The notes under the pieces: generated by a model
What the model saw: only the letters and a program-made list of their open reading frames with translations
Database searches by the model: none
Told to the model about the DNA's origin: nothing
Translations under genes and position numbers: made by a program
Source: Pseudonocardia kujensis
GTDB lineage: Bacteria; Actinomycetota; Actinomycetes; Mycobacteriales; Pseudonocardiaceae
Length of the DNA: 64,000 nucleotides
NCBI RefSeq assembly: GCF_021283305.1
Contig: NZ_JAJSOK010000011.1
Span: 62,001 to 126,000 of the forward strand
Direction: 5' to 3'
Part shown: positions 42,955-51,355 of the stretch, in pieces
How the letters are laid out: each line of letters opens with the position of its first letter
Position numbering within the stretch: position 1 is the stretch's first letter

Positions 42955-44448
42955 TTACACCCGCGCCGGCGCCTCGGCGACCGCGGGAGCAGGAGCGAGC
43001 GGGAGGGTCACCCGGAACTCGGTGCGGCCCGGGCGGCTCTCCAACCCGACCCGCCCGCCGTGGGCGGCGACGACGGCGTCGACGATCGCCAGGCCGAGGC
43101 CGGTGCTGGCGGTGTTGTTGACCGCCCGGGCGCGACCGGCGGAACCGCGGGCGAAGCGCTCGAACACGTGCGGCTGCAGCTCGGCCGGGATGCCGGGACC
43201 GGTGTCGACCACGCTGAGCACGGCGACCCCGTCGGCCGCCCGGAGGCCCACGGTCACCTCGGTCCCCTCGGGGGTGTGGGTGCGCGCGTTGGCCAGCAGG
43301 TTGGTGAGGACCTGGGTGAGTCGCGAGGCGTCGCCGGGCACCGTGACCGGCTCCTCGGGCAGGTCCAGCTGCCAGCGGTGGCCGGGGCCGGCGGCGTGGG
43401 CGTCGGAGACGGCGTCGAGCACCAGCCGGGTGAGGTCGACGGGCGCGCGTTCGAGCGGGCGGCCGGCGTCGAGACGGGCGAGCAGCAGCAGGTCCTCGAC
43501 GAGCGTGCTCATCCGCTCGGCCTGCGACGAGATGCGGGTCAACGCGTGCGTGGTGCCCTCCGGCAGCGCGGCGCCGTCGCGGCGGGTCAGCTCGGCGTAG
43601 CCGCGGATGGCGGCAAGCGGGGTGCGCAGCTCGTGGCTGGCGTCGGCCACGAACTGGCGCAGCCGGGTCTCGCTGTCCTGGCGGGCCTCGAGGGCGCCCT
43701 CGACGTTGTCCAGCATGCGGTTCAGCGCCGCCCCGACCTGACCGACCTCGGTGCGCCCGTCGATCTCGGGGACCCGGGCGGCCAGCTCGACCTCGCCCCG
43801 GTCGAGCGGCATCGCGGAGACCTTCGCCGCGATGCCCGCGACCTCCTCGAGCGGCCGCAGCTCGCGCCGGACCAGTACCGTCGCCGCGATCGCGGCACCG
43901 CCGAGCGCCACCCCGATCACGACGAGCTCGATCACGACCAGCCCGTTGACGACGTCCGCGACCTCCTGCGCGGGCTGCCCGAGCACCAGGACGGAGCCGT
44001 CGGGCGCAGGCACGGCCACGGCGCGGTACTCGCCGAGCGAGAGCGCCACGGTCTGCGGGTGGTCACCGGGACGCAGCGCCGCGAGCTGGGCGACGTCGGC
44101 CTCGGGCACCGCTCGCGAGGAGCCCCGCCGGTCGGTGACCGCCGCCTGGTCGACGACGCCCCCGCGCACCACCGCGCCGAGCGTGCCGGGTTTCTGCGCG
44201 GGGCCGAGGAAGGCGTCGGCCCGGGTCACACCGGGCGGGGCGGGCTCGTAGCGGGAGAACTGGAAGCGGGCCGCGCCGCCGAGCACGTCCTCGTCGAGGC
44301 GGTGGTAGAGGAAGCTGCGCAACGCGATCGCCGTCGCGACCCCGATGACGGCGCAGGCGAGGGCGATCAGCAGCAGCACGGTGACCACGAGCCGGGCCCG
44401 CAGCGTCCGGCTCCGCGCCACGACCCGGTCGGTCACCCGTGCGGCCAT
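42955..44448 (-). CDS. Sensor histidine kinase
   Basis: A membrane-bound kinase of 497 residues. The first helix is LVVTVLLLIALACAVIGVAT, an extracytoplasmic sensor spans about residues 45-165, and the second helix is GLVVIELVVIGVALGGAAIA, followed by HAMP (RRELRPLEEVAGIAAKVSAM). The phosphorylated His is in FVADASHELRTPLAAIRGYA. The HATPase domain has NLLANARTHTPEGT (N box), VVDTGPGIP (G1) and GLGLAIVDAVVAAHGG (G2). It follows its response regulator by nine bases. It resembles MtrB/TcrY-type actinobacterial kinases; the stimulus is unknown. Confidence 0.95.
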   Translation of the reverse strand: MAARVTDRVVARSRTLRARLVVTVLLLIALACAVIGVATAIALRSFLYHRLDEDVLGGAARFQFSRYEPAPPGVTRADAFLGPAQKPGTLGAVVRGGVVDQAAVTDRRGSSRAVPEADVAQLAALRPGDHPQTVALSLGEYRAVAVPAPDGSVLVLGQPAQEVADVVNGLVVIELVVIGVALGGAAIAATVLVRRELRPLEEVAGIAAKVSAMPLDRGEVELAARVPEIDGRTEVGQVGAALNRMLDNVEGALEARQDSETRLRQFVADASHELRTPLAAIRGYAELTRRDGAALPEGTTHALTRISSQAERMSTLVEDLLLLARLDAGRPLERAPVDLTRLVLDAVSDAHAAGPGHRWQLDLPEEPVTVPGDASRLTQVLTNLLANARTHTPEGTEVTVGLRAADGVAVLSVVDTGPGIPAELQPHVFERFARGSAGRARAVNNTASTGLGLAIVDAVVAAHGGRVGLESRPGRTEFRVTLPLAPAPAVAEAPARV

Positions 44449-44457
44449 GGCTCGTCC

Positions 44458-45195
44458 TCACCCCGCGGCGGGCTTGAGCACGTACCCGGCCCCGCGCACG
44501 GTGTGGATCATCGGCGCCCGCCCGGCGTCGATCTTCTTGCGCAGGTAGGAGACGTACAGCTCCACCACGTTGGACTGGCCGCCGAAGTCGTAGTGCCACA
44601 CCCGGTCGAGGATCTGCGCCTTGGACAGCACCCGCCTGGGGTTGCGCATGAGGAACCGCAGCAGCTCGAACTCGGTGGCGGTGAGCTCGACCTCGGTGTC
44701 GCCGCGGCGCACCTCGTGGCTGTCCTCGTCGAGCACCAGGTCGCCGACGACGAGCTCGGAGCCCTGCCGCGCGGCCGTCATCCCGGCCCGGCGCAGCAGC
44801 CCCCGCAGCCGCGCGACCAGCTCCTCGAGGCTGAACGGCTTGGTGACGTAGTCGTCGCCGCCCGCGGTCAGGCCGGCGACCCGGTCCTCCACCGCGTCCT
44901 TCGCCGTGAGGAACAGGACCGGCACCTCGGGGCTGTCCGCACGCAGCCGGCGCAGCACCTCGAGCCCGTCGAGATCCGGCAGCATGATGTCGAGGACGAC
45001 CGCGTCGGGCTTGAAGTCCCGCGCGGTCCGGACCGCGGTGAGCCCGTCGCCCGCGCTGCGCACCTCCCAGCCCTCATAGCGCAGCGCCATCGACAGCAGG
45101 TCCGAGAGGGTGGCCTCGTCGTCGACCACCAGGACGCGGACGGGGCTGCCGTCGCCGCGGCGGAGTGGTGCGGACTGTTCGGTCACCTCGGTCAT
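44458..45195 (-). CDS. OmpR/PhoB-type response regulator
   Basis: The receiver domain has the acidic pair in VLVVDDEATLSDLLSMALRY, the phospho-acceptor Asp in DAVVLDIMLPDLDG and the Lys in DDYVTKPFSLEELVAR. A trans_reg_C winged helix follows (ELTATEFELLRFLMRNPRRV, YVSYLRKKIDAGRAPMIHTV, RGAGYVLKP). The ATG at 45195 gives 245 residues. It heads an operon with the kinase and may extend to the GT39/GtrA genes, so cell-envelope glycosylation is a likely output; that link is inferred from position. Confidence 0.95.
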   Translation of the reverse strand: MTEVTEQSAPLRRGDGSPVRVLVVDDEATLSDLLSMALRYEGWEVRSAGDGLTAVRTARDFKPDAVVLDIMLPDLDGLEVLRRLRADSPEVPVLFLTAKDAVEDRVAGLTAGGDDYVTKPFSLEELVARLRGLLRRAGMTAARQGSELVVGDLVLDEDSHEVRRGDTEVELTATEFELLRFLMRNPRRVLSKAQILDRVWHYDFGGQSNVVELYVSYLRKKIDAGRAPMIHTVRGAGYVLKPAAG

Positions 45196-45387
45196 GGTAG
45201 GAGCCTCGCCCGCGCGGCTGTGGCGCCGGTGGGCGCTCCCTGTGCGCCGGCTGTGAGACGGGGAGCCCGCCCCGCACACGGCCCGCGGCATGGCGCCGCG
45301 CACACAGGGGCGGTCGACGCGGTGGGCGCCGGTCGCGGAAGCCGCTTCCCCCCAACCCTCACTCCGCCGCCGGATCAGGAGCACGCG

Positions 45388-45519
45388 ATGTCCCTCCTCC
45401 CGGCGACGCGGGTGGCATGCAGCGCCCCGCCCGGCGTCGACCCGGCCACCTGGCAGGCGGCGATGGCGGCCTGCGTCGCCCTCGGCCCCGGCCCGGGCGA
45501 CACGACGAGCGCCGGCTGA
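45388..45519 (+). CDS. Possible small protein (43 aa)
   Basis: An ATG with AGGAG seven bases upstream opens 43 codons. The protein has two cysteines in CSAPPGVDPATWQAAMAAC, a pattern seen at the end of some secreted actinobacterial proteins. It could be a genuine small protein or the surviving end of a decayed secreted-protein gene. It lies alone, divergent from the response regulator. Confidence 0.4.
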   Translation: MSLLPATRVACSAPPGVDPATWQAAMAACVALGPGPGDTTSAG

Positions 45520-45559
45520 CGGAGCCCCTCGGGCCCACGGTTCGATCACGGGGCGGTCC

Positions 45560-45579
45560 CGGCCCGGCCGGCCGGGCCG
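45560..45579. promoter_or_regulatory. Perfect 20-bp GC palindrome before the thiolase-like gene
   Basis: Ten bases CGGCCCGGCC and their exact reverse complement abut without a loop. A TACTAG -10-like hexamer follows at 45585-45590, nine bases before the GTG of the thiolase-like gene, which may therefore be leaderless. The palindrome would overlap the -35 region and could be an operator. Confidence 0.4.
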
Positions 45580-45599
45580 CCCTGTACTAGTTTTCGCCG

Positions 45600-47138
45600 G
45601 TGCACGCGGAGAGGTCGCCGGTCGTCGTCGGTGTCGGGCAGGTGCTGGCCAACCGGGACCGGACCGTCGCGGGGGCCCGCGAGCCGCTCCGGTTGATCGC
45701 CGACGCCGTGCACGCGGCCGCCGCCGACGCCTGCGGCAGCGGTACCCGGCTGCTCCGCGAGGTCGACGCGATCACCGTCCCGCACGTCGCCAGCTGGGCC
45801 TATGCAGACCTGCCCGCCCTGCTCGCCGAGCGGCTGGCGGCGAGCCCGGCGCGCACCTTCGCCGCGCCCGTCGGCGGGCAGTGGCCGGCCGCGCTCGTCG
45901 ACGCCGCCGCCGCGCGGATCGCGGCGGGAGAGTCCCGGATCGAGCTGGTCGCGGGCGGGGAGGCCTCGGCGTCGCTGGGGGTGCTGCAACGCGCGGGCGT
46001 CGACCCGGGCCCCGACCTCGGCTGGACCACCGAACCCGGTGGCGTCGCCCCGATCGGGCCCGACGACCTCGGGAGCCCCGCCATGCAGGCCGCCGGCCTC
46101 GTGCTGCCGACCCGGGTCTACCCCATGGTCGACACGGCCTTCGGGCACGCCGTCGGCGAGACCCCGGCGGAGACGATGGCCTCCGGGGCCGCGGTCTTCG
46201 CGGCCTTGAGCGAGGTCGCCGCGAAGAACCCGATCGCCTGGAACCCGGCGGCCAAGGAACCGGCGGACATCCTGCGCGTCGGGCCGGAGAACCGGATGAT
46301 CTGCGAGCCCTACCCCCTCGCGGTCAACGCGTTCCCGCTGGTCGACCAGGCCGCGGCGCTGCTGCTGACCTCGCAGGCCGTCGCCCTGGAGCACGGCGTG
46401 CCGGAGGAGCGGCTCGTGCACGTCTGGGGCGGGGCGGGGGCCGCCGACGCCGCCGACGTCCTCGCCCGGCCCGTGCTCACCGGCTCGCCGGCGCTGTGCT
46501 CGGCGCTCGACCGGGCCCTCGCCTCCGCGGGCCTCGCCGCCGACGCGGTCGACCTCGTCGACGTCTACTCCTGCTTCCCGGTGGTGCCCCGGCTCGCGAG
46601 CCGCTACCTCGGGCTGCCCACGAGCGCGCTCGCCGGCGCGACGGGCGGCCACTCGTCCTTCGGGGGGCCGCTCTCGACCTACACCCTGCACTCGCTCGCG
46701 GCCTGCGCCGAGCGCATCCGGGACGGGGCGGGCACCGCGCTCGTGCACGCCAACGGCGGGTACCTCACCCGCCAGCACGCCGTCGTCCTCGGCCGGGAGC
46801 GGCACGTCGACGGGTACATCGGCGACCCCGAGCCGCACGACACCGCCGTGCCCGGCCCGGCGCCCTGCCCGGTCGCCGAGGTCGCCGACGCGCCGGTGCG
46901 GATCGAGGCCGCGACGGTCGAGTACGACCGCGACGGCCATCCCGCGCAGGGGTTCCTGGTCGCCCGGACCGCCGACGGCCGCCGCCTCGCCGGCTGCACC
47001 GCCGAGGGCGACGCGGCCAGCGCGCAGGCGCTCACGGTGTTCCCGGCGGGGCCGTCGGAGCCGGCGGGCGAAGCCGTGGTCGGGCGCGAGGTGCGGGTGC
47101 GCCCGGTGGGGGACCGGATCCAGGTGGACCCGGTCTGA
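45600..47138 (+). CDS. Thiolase-like protein with C-terminal OB-fold-like extension
   Basis: A 512-residue member of the thiolase superfamily, often annotated acetyl-CoA acetyltransferase. The N-terminal RSPVVVGVGQVLANRDRTVA and the C-terminal core with VDVYSCFPVVPRLASRYLGL, GGHSSFGGPLSTYTLHSL and GTALVHANGGYLTRQHAVV fit the family. The nucleophilic Cys of true thiolases (usually in a CxSG context after the first core) is not evident; the matching place reads VGGQWPAALVDAAAARIAAG. It may thus act on a different reaction or need a partner. The last 100 residues resemble a DUF35/OB-fold acyl-CoA-binding domain. It starts with GTG. Confidence 0.78.
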   Translation: MHAERSPVVVGVGQVLANRDRTVAGAREPLRLIADAVHAAAADACGSGTRLLREVDAITVPHVASWAYADLPALLAERLAASPARTFAAPVGGQWPAALVDAAAARIAAGESRIELVAGGEASASLGVLQRAGVDPGPDLGWTTEPGGVAPIGPDDLGSPAMQAAGLVLPTRVYPMVDTAFGHAVGETPAETMASGAAVFAALSEVAAKNPIAWNPAAKEPADILRVGPENRMICEPYPLAVNAFPLVDQAAALLLTSQAVALEHGVPEERLVHVWGGAGAADAADVLARPVLTGSPALCSALDRALASAGLAADAVDLVDVYSCFPVVPRLASRYLGLPTSALAGATGGHSSFGGPLSTYTLHSLAACAERIRDGAGTALVHANGGYLTRQHAVVLGRERHVDGYIGDPEPHDTAVPGPAPCPVAEVADAPVRIEAATVEYDRDGHPAQGFLVARTADGRRLAGCTAEGDAASAQALTVFPAGPSEPAGEAVVGREVRVRPVGDRIQVDPV

Positions 47139-47203
47139 CCGACACCGGCCGACGGGCGCAGCAGCCCGTGGACCTTCAGGCCCCCGGCTGCGGTGGGCCG
47201 GGC

Positions 47204-47947
47204 CTAACGGGCCCGCCAGTAGCCCGTGGCGTAGACGGCCCGGCGGTTCAGCTTCCGCTCGCCGAGCAGGTGCGCGCGGATCTCCTTCACCGCGGCGGAC
47301 TCGCCGGCGAGCCAGGCCTGCCCCTCGCCCTCGGGGAAGGTCGCCGCCTGCACCGCCGCCACCAGCGGCTCCCCGGCCGGGGCGGTGCCGCGGTGCACCC
47401 AGGTGACGGTGGCACGGCCCGGCAGCTCCTGCTCCTCGCCGGCGTCGGCGACCTCGAGGATCGCCAGCGCCGGCACGTCGGCGGGCAGCGCCTCCAGCAC
47501 CGTCGCCACGGCGGGCAGCGCCGACTCGTCGCCGATCACCACGTGGAAGGCCGACGCCGGGTCCGGCACCCAGCGCCCACCGGGCTCCGAGACCCCGACC
47601 CACGAGCCCGGCGCGGCGTCCTGAGCCCACGCCGCGGCCGGGCCGTACCCGTCGTGGAGCACGAAGTCGACGTCGAGCTCGCCGGCGGCCGGGTCGAAGC
47701 GGCGCACGGTGTAGGTCCGGATCGTGGGGCGCGGCTCACCCGCGGGCCAGACGGGGCCGCCGGTGCTCGCGCGCGGCACGGCCGGCCGGTCCTGCCCCTC
47801 GACCGGGAAGAACATCTTGATCCGCCGGTCCGGCCCCGCGCCCGGGAACCCGGCCAGCTCCTCGCCGGTCAGGGTCACGCGGATCATCTTCGGGGTCACC
47901 CGGGTGCTGCGCCTGACCTGCAGCAGCCGGGGGGCGGTCGTGGTCAC
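47204..47947 (-). CDS. Siderophore-interacting protein (FAD-dependent ferric reductase)
   Basis: SIP-family flavoproteins reduce ferric siderophores to release iron in the cytoplasm. The FAD-binding segment is RPTIRTYTVRRFDPAAGELD followed by VDFVLHDGYGPAAAWAQDA, the classical RxYTxR signature. The SIP C-terminal domain has FHVVIGDESALPAVATVLEA and AWLAGESAAVKEIRAHLLGE, ending ATGYWRAR. GTG 47947 is preferred; a GTG at 47965 would add six residues. It is convergent with the thiolase-like gene. No iron box was found upstream, where 41-bp repeats begin. Confidence 0.92.
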   Translation of the reverse strand: MTTTAPRLLQVRRSTRVTPKMIRVTLTGEELAGFPGAGPDRRIKMFFPVEGQDRPAVPRASTGGPVWPAGEPRPTIRTYTVRRFDPAAGELDVDFVLHDGYGPAAAWAQDAAPGSWVGVSEPGGRWVPDPASAFHVVIGDESALPAVATVLEALPADVPALAILEVADAGEEQELPGRATVTWVHRGTAPAGEPLVAAVQAATFPEGEGQAWLAGESAAVKEIRAHLLGERKLNRRAVYATGYWRAR

Positions 47948-47997
47948 GGCGCACCATGGAACCACAACGCGCCTGGACCCCCGCGCCCACCGCGCTA

Positions 47998-48137
47998 TGG
48001 ATCCGTACTGCGGTCGGGGGCTGCTGTCGGTCGCGTTGTGGATCCGTACTGCGCTCGGGAGCCGCTCCCGGTCGCGTTGTGGATCCGTACTGCGCTCGGG
48101 AGCCGCTCCTGGCCGCGTTATGGATCCGTACTGCGCA
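47998..48137. repeat. 41-bp tandem repeat, four copies
   Basis: TGGATCCGTACTGCG starts at 47998, 48039, 48080 and 48121, an exact 41-base period. Copies 2 and 3 are nearly identical across the full unit (GCTCGGGAGCCGCTCC), copy 1 has diverged and copy 4 is partial. The TetR gene stop lies at the start of the last copy. The array fills the space between the SIP and TetR genes. Confidence 0.85.
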
Positions 48138-48759
48138 CATCCCTACTGCGGTCGGTTCTCCCCGCCAACCCGCTCCACGCCAGCTCCATCAGGTACTCCG
48201 TGGCCTGCTCGGCCGTGACCCGCGGGTCCCGCTTGCGCCACACCGCGAGCCGTTCGCACGCCCCGACGATCACCTGGGCCCAGCCCTGCAGCTGCAGCGC
48301 GTCGGTGTCGGGCGCGGCGACGCCGAGCAGCCCGGCGATGAAGTCCGTCTGCTGCGCGCGGATCGCCTCGACCGCCTCCGCGGCGATGCTCGCCTCCGAG
48401 TAGAGCAACGTGAAGGCGGGGGCACGGTCGTCGAGGAACCGGAAGAAGGCGAGCGTGCCGCGGCGCAGCATGTCCTCGGGGCCCTCGGCGGTGAACGCGG
48501 CCTCGGAGGTGACCTCCAGCAGCTCGGTGCGCGCCCGTGAGACACACGCCAGCAGCAGGCCCTCCTTGGAGCCGAAGTGCGTGTACAGCACCGGTTTCGT
48601 GACGCCGACCCGCTCGGCGACGGCGTCCATCGAGGCGTTGGCGTAGCCCCGCTCGGCGAAGACCGCGACGGCGGCGTCGAGGATCTGGCGCTCCCGCTCG
48701 GCCCGCGAGACCCGCCTGCGGGGCGAGGCGGCAGGGGTGGACGCCGCGCTCGTCTCCAT
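48118..48759 (-). CDS. TetR-family regulator
   Basis: The N-terminal helix-turn-helix is typical: RQILDAAVAVFAERGYANAS, then MDAVAERVGVTKPVLYTHFG. The ligand domain covers residues about 80-200 (LAFFRFLDDRAPAFTLLYSE, VIVGACERLAVWRKRDPRVT). It has 213 residues with an ATG start; the last residues are encoded by the edge of the 41-bp repeat array. It is divergent from a Baeyer-Villiger monooxygenase gene across two perfect palindromes, so it very likely represses that gene and itself. Confidence 0.92.
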   Translation of the reverse strand: METSAASTPAASPRRRVSRAERERQILDAAVAVFAERGYANASMDAVAERVGVTKPVLYTHFGSKEGLLLACVSRARTELLEVTSEAAFTAEGPEDMLRRGTLAFFRFLDDRAPAFTLLYSEASIAAEAVEAIRAQQTDFIAGLLGVAAPDTDALQLQGWAQVIVGACERLAVWRKRDPRVTAEQATEYLMELAWSGLAGRTDRSRDVRSTDP

Positions 48760-48784
48760 GCCGCAGACCCTACCCCCGGCTTAG

Positions 48785-48812
48785 TTACCCGTGGTAAGTT
48801 ACCGGCGGTAAC
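48785..48812. promoter_or_regulatory. Two adjacent palindromic operators for the TetR regulator
   Basis: TTACC-CGT-GGTAA (48785-48797) and GTTACC-GGC-GGTAAC (48798-48812) are perfect dyads sharing the half-site GTTACC. They lie centrally between the divergent TetR and monooxygenase genes. This is the classical place and shape for a TetR operator. Confidence 0.8.
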
Positions 48813-48833
48813 ACCCACCGGAGGGGAGCGAAG

Positions 48834-50291
48834 ATGCTGGACACCCTGATCGTCGGCAGCGGGTTCGCCGGCCTGGGCGCCGCGGTGAAGCTGGACGAGG
48901 CGGGTCGCCGGGACTTCCTGATCCTGGAGAAGGGCGAGACGCTCGGCGGTACCTGGCGGGACAACGTCTACCCGGGCTGCGCCTGCGACGTGGAGTCGCA
49001 CCTCTACTCCTTCTCGTTCTTCCCGAACCCCGAGTGGACGCGCACCTTCGCGCGCCAGCCGGAGATCCGCGCCTACCTCGAGGCCACGGCCGACCGGTAC
49101 CGGCTGCGCGACCGCATCCGGTTCGGTGTCCACGTCACCGGCGCGGAGTGGGACGGCAGCGCGTGGGACGTCCGCACCAGCGGCGGCGAGACGATCCGTG
49201 CCCGGTACGTGCTCTTCGGCACCGGCGCGTTGCACGACCCCGCGGTGCCCGAGATCGAGGGCCTGGACCGCTTCCGGGGCACCGCGTTCCACTCCGCGCA
49301 GTGGGACCACGCCCACGACCTCGCCGGCAAGCGGGTCGCGGTGATCGGCACCGGTGCCAGCGCCATCCAGTTCGTCCCGGCGATCGCGCCCGAGGTCGGG
49401 CACCTGACGCTGTTCCAGCGGACCGCGCCGTGGGTGCTGCCCAAGCCGGACCGCCCGATCCCGGAGCGCACGCGCCGGGCGTTCCGCCGGTTCCCGCTGC
49501 TGCAGCGGCTCCAGCGGCTCTCGCTGTACTGGCGGCACGAGGCGCTGGTGCTCGGCTTCCTGCACCCCACGGTCATGAAGGTGGTGCAGCACCTCGGCCT
49601 CGCCTACCTGCGCACGGTGTTCGCCGGCGACGTCGAGCTCCGCAAGAAGGTCACGCCGACGTTCACCATGGGCTGCAAGCGGATCCTGATGAGCAACGAC
49701 TACTACCCGGCGCTGCGCCGGGACAACGTCGCCGTCGAGACCGACCGGATCGCCCGCGTGACCGAGACCGGCGTGGTCACGGTCGACGCCGCGGGCCGGG
49801 AGACCGAGCACGAGGTCGACACGATCATCTTCGGCACCGGCTTCAAGGTCGCCGACGGCCTGGCCCGGATGAACATCACGGGGCGGGACGGCGTCAAGCT
49901 GGCCGACGCCTGGGCGGAGGGTCCGGAGGCCCTGCTCGGCACGACCGTGGCGGGCTTCCCGAACCTGTTCACGATCGTCGGGCCCAACACCGGGCTGGGG
50001 CACAGCTCGATGGTGTTCATGGTCGAGTCCCAGCTGAACTACGTGCTCGACGCCATGCGGACCGTCGACCGGCACCGCGCCGTCGCGATCGACACCCGCA
50101 GCGAGTCGCAGGCCGAGTTCAACGTCGAGATCCAGCGCAGGCTCGGCAAGGCCGTGTGGGCCAAGGGTGGCTGCGCGAGCTGGTACCTCGACGAGCACGG
50201 CCGCAACCGCACGCTGTGGCCCGGGTACACCTTCGACTTCCGCCGCCGCACGCGGAAGCTCGACCCCGGGCACCACGAGCTCGTCGCGTAG
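48834..50291 (+). CDS. Baeyer-Villiger-type flavin monooxygenase
   Basis: An FAD- and NADPH-dependent monooxygenase that would turn a ketone into an ester or lactone. The FAD site is LIVGSGFAGLGAAVKL. The Baeyer-Villiger fingerprint FxGxxxHxxxW is seen in FRGTAFHSAQWDHAHD. The NADPH site is VAVIGTGASAIQFVPAI, and the C-terminal part has FTIVGPNTGLGHSSMVFMVE. It has 485 residues with an excellent GGAGGGGAG site before ATG 48834. It is divergent from TetR with operators between, so it should be induced by the TetR ligand, probably the substrate. Confidence 0.93.
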   Translation: MLDTLIVGSGFAGLGAAVKLDEAGRRDFLILEKGETLGGTWRDNVYPGCACDVESHLYSFSFFPNPEWTRTFARQPEIRAYLEATADRYRLRDRIRFGVHVTGAEWDGSAWDVRTSGGETIRARYVLFGTGALHDPAVPEIEGLDRFRGTAFHSAQWDHAHDLAGKRVAVIGTGASAIQFVPAIAPEVGHLTLFQRTAPWVLPKPDRPIPERTRRAFRRFPLLQRLQRLSLYWRHEALVLGFLHPTVMKVVQHLGLAYLRTVFAGDVELRKKVTPTFTMGCKRILMSNDYYPALRRDNVAVETDRIARVTETGVVTVDAAGRETEHEVDTIIFGTGFKVADGLARMNITGRDGVKLADAWAEGPEALLGTTVAGFPNLFTIVGPNTGLGHSSMVFMVESQLNYVLDAMRTVDRHRAVAIDTRSESQAEFNVEIQRRLGKAVWAKGGCASWYLDEHGRNRTLWPGYTFDFRRRTRKLDPGHHELVA

Positions 50292-50334
50292 GCCCGCGAA
50301 GCGCGTCGACCCGGCCTGAGTACCCTCCCCGGGT

Positions 50335-51282
50335 ATGCAGCCCGTCGCGGTCTACGCGATCCCGATGACCACCCGGTTCCGCGGGATCACGGTGCGCGAG
50401 GGGATGCTCCTGCAGGGTCCCGCGGGCTGGGGCGAGTTCTGCGCCTTCCCCGAGTACGGCGACGCCGAGGCCGCGGCCTGGTTCGCGGCGGCGCGCGAGG
50501 CGGCGGAGGTGGGCTGGCCCGAACCGGTGCGCGACACCGTGCCCGTGAACTGCATCGTCCCCGCCGTGGGGCCGGAGCGGGCGGCGGAGATGGTGCGCGC
50601 CTCCGGCTGCGCCACCGCCAAGGTGAAGGTGGCCGACCACCCGGACTCCGCGCGCGAGGATCTCGAGCGGGTCGCCGCGGTGCGGGACGCTCTGGGGCCC
50701 GCCGGGTCCGTCCGGGTCGACGCGAACGCCCGCTGGGACGTCGACACCGCCGTCCGGGAGATCCGCGCGCTCGACGCGGCCGCGGGCGGGCTGCAGTACG
50801 TCGAGCAGCCCTGCCCCACCGTGGAGGAGCTGGCCGCGGTGCGCCGGCGGGTCGAGGTCCGGATCGCGGCCGACGAGTCCATCCGCCGGGCCGAGGACCC
50901 GTTGCGGGTGGCGGTGGCCGGGGCGGCCGACGTCGCGATCCTCAAGTGCCTGCCGCTCGGTGGGGTGCGCCGGGCGTTGCAGGTCGCGGAGGCGTGCGGG
51001 CTGCCGTGCGTCGTGTCGTCGGCGCTCGAGTCGAGCGTCGGGCTGGCCGCCGAGATCGCGCTGGCGGCCGCCCTGCCCGAGCTGGAGTTCGCCTGCGGCC
51101 TCGGGACGGGCCGGCTCTTCACCGCCGACGTCGTGGCCGACGCCGACCGGCTGATCCCGCGCGACGGCGTCCTCCCGGTGCTGCGCACCGCCCCCGAGCC
51201 CGTCCGTCGCGCCGAGGTCGCGGCCGCTCCGGAGCGGGACGCGTGGTGGCGCGCCCGTGCCGGGCGGGTCGCGCTCCTGTGA
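50335..51282 (+). CDS. menC: o-Succinylbenzoate synthase
   Basis: MenC dehydrates SHCHC to o-succinylbenzoate in menaquinone biosynthesis. The enolase-superfamily residues are in place: the KxK pair in ATAKVKVAD, the metal ligands in VRVDANARWD, VEQPCPTVEE and IAADESIRRAED, and the second Lys in VAILKCLPLGGVRRALQVAE. At 315 residues it matches actinobacterial MenC. The ATG at 50335 is close to the conserved start. No other men genes are adjacent. Confidence 0.9.
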   Translation: MQPVAVYAIPMTTRFRGITVREGMLLQGPAGWGEFCAFPEYGDAEAAAWFAAAREAAEVGWPEPVRDTVPVNCIVPAVGPERAAEMVRASGCATAKVKVADHPDSAREDLERVAAVRDALGPAGSVRVDANARWDVDTAVREIRALDAAAGGLQYVEQPCPTVEELAAVRRRVEVRIAADESIRRAEDPLRVAVAGAADVAILKCLPLGGVRRALQVAEACGLPCVVSSALESSVGLAAEIALAAALPELEFACGLGTGRLFTADVVADADRLIPRDGVLPVLRTAPEPVRRAEVAAAPERDAWWRARAGRVALL

Positions 51283-51355
51283 GGACCGTCGTACCCGGAC
51301 GTGTCCGCGGCGGCGCGCGGCGGCCGGGGTCGCGCCGCTCTACGCTGGCCGCGTC

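Noticed and set aside
47998-48137. CRISPR array or attachment-site cluster
   Set aside because: The 41-base period includes the whole unit with no variable spacers, and no integrase is nearby.
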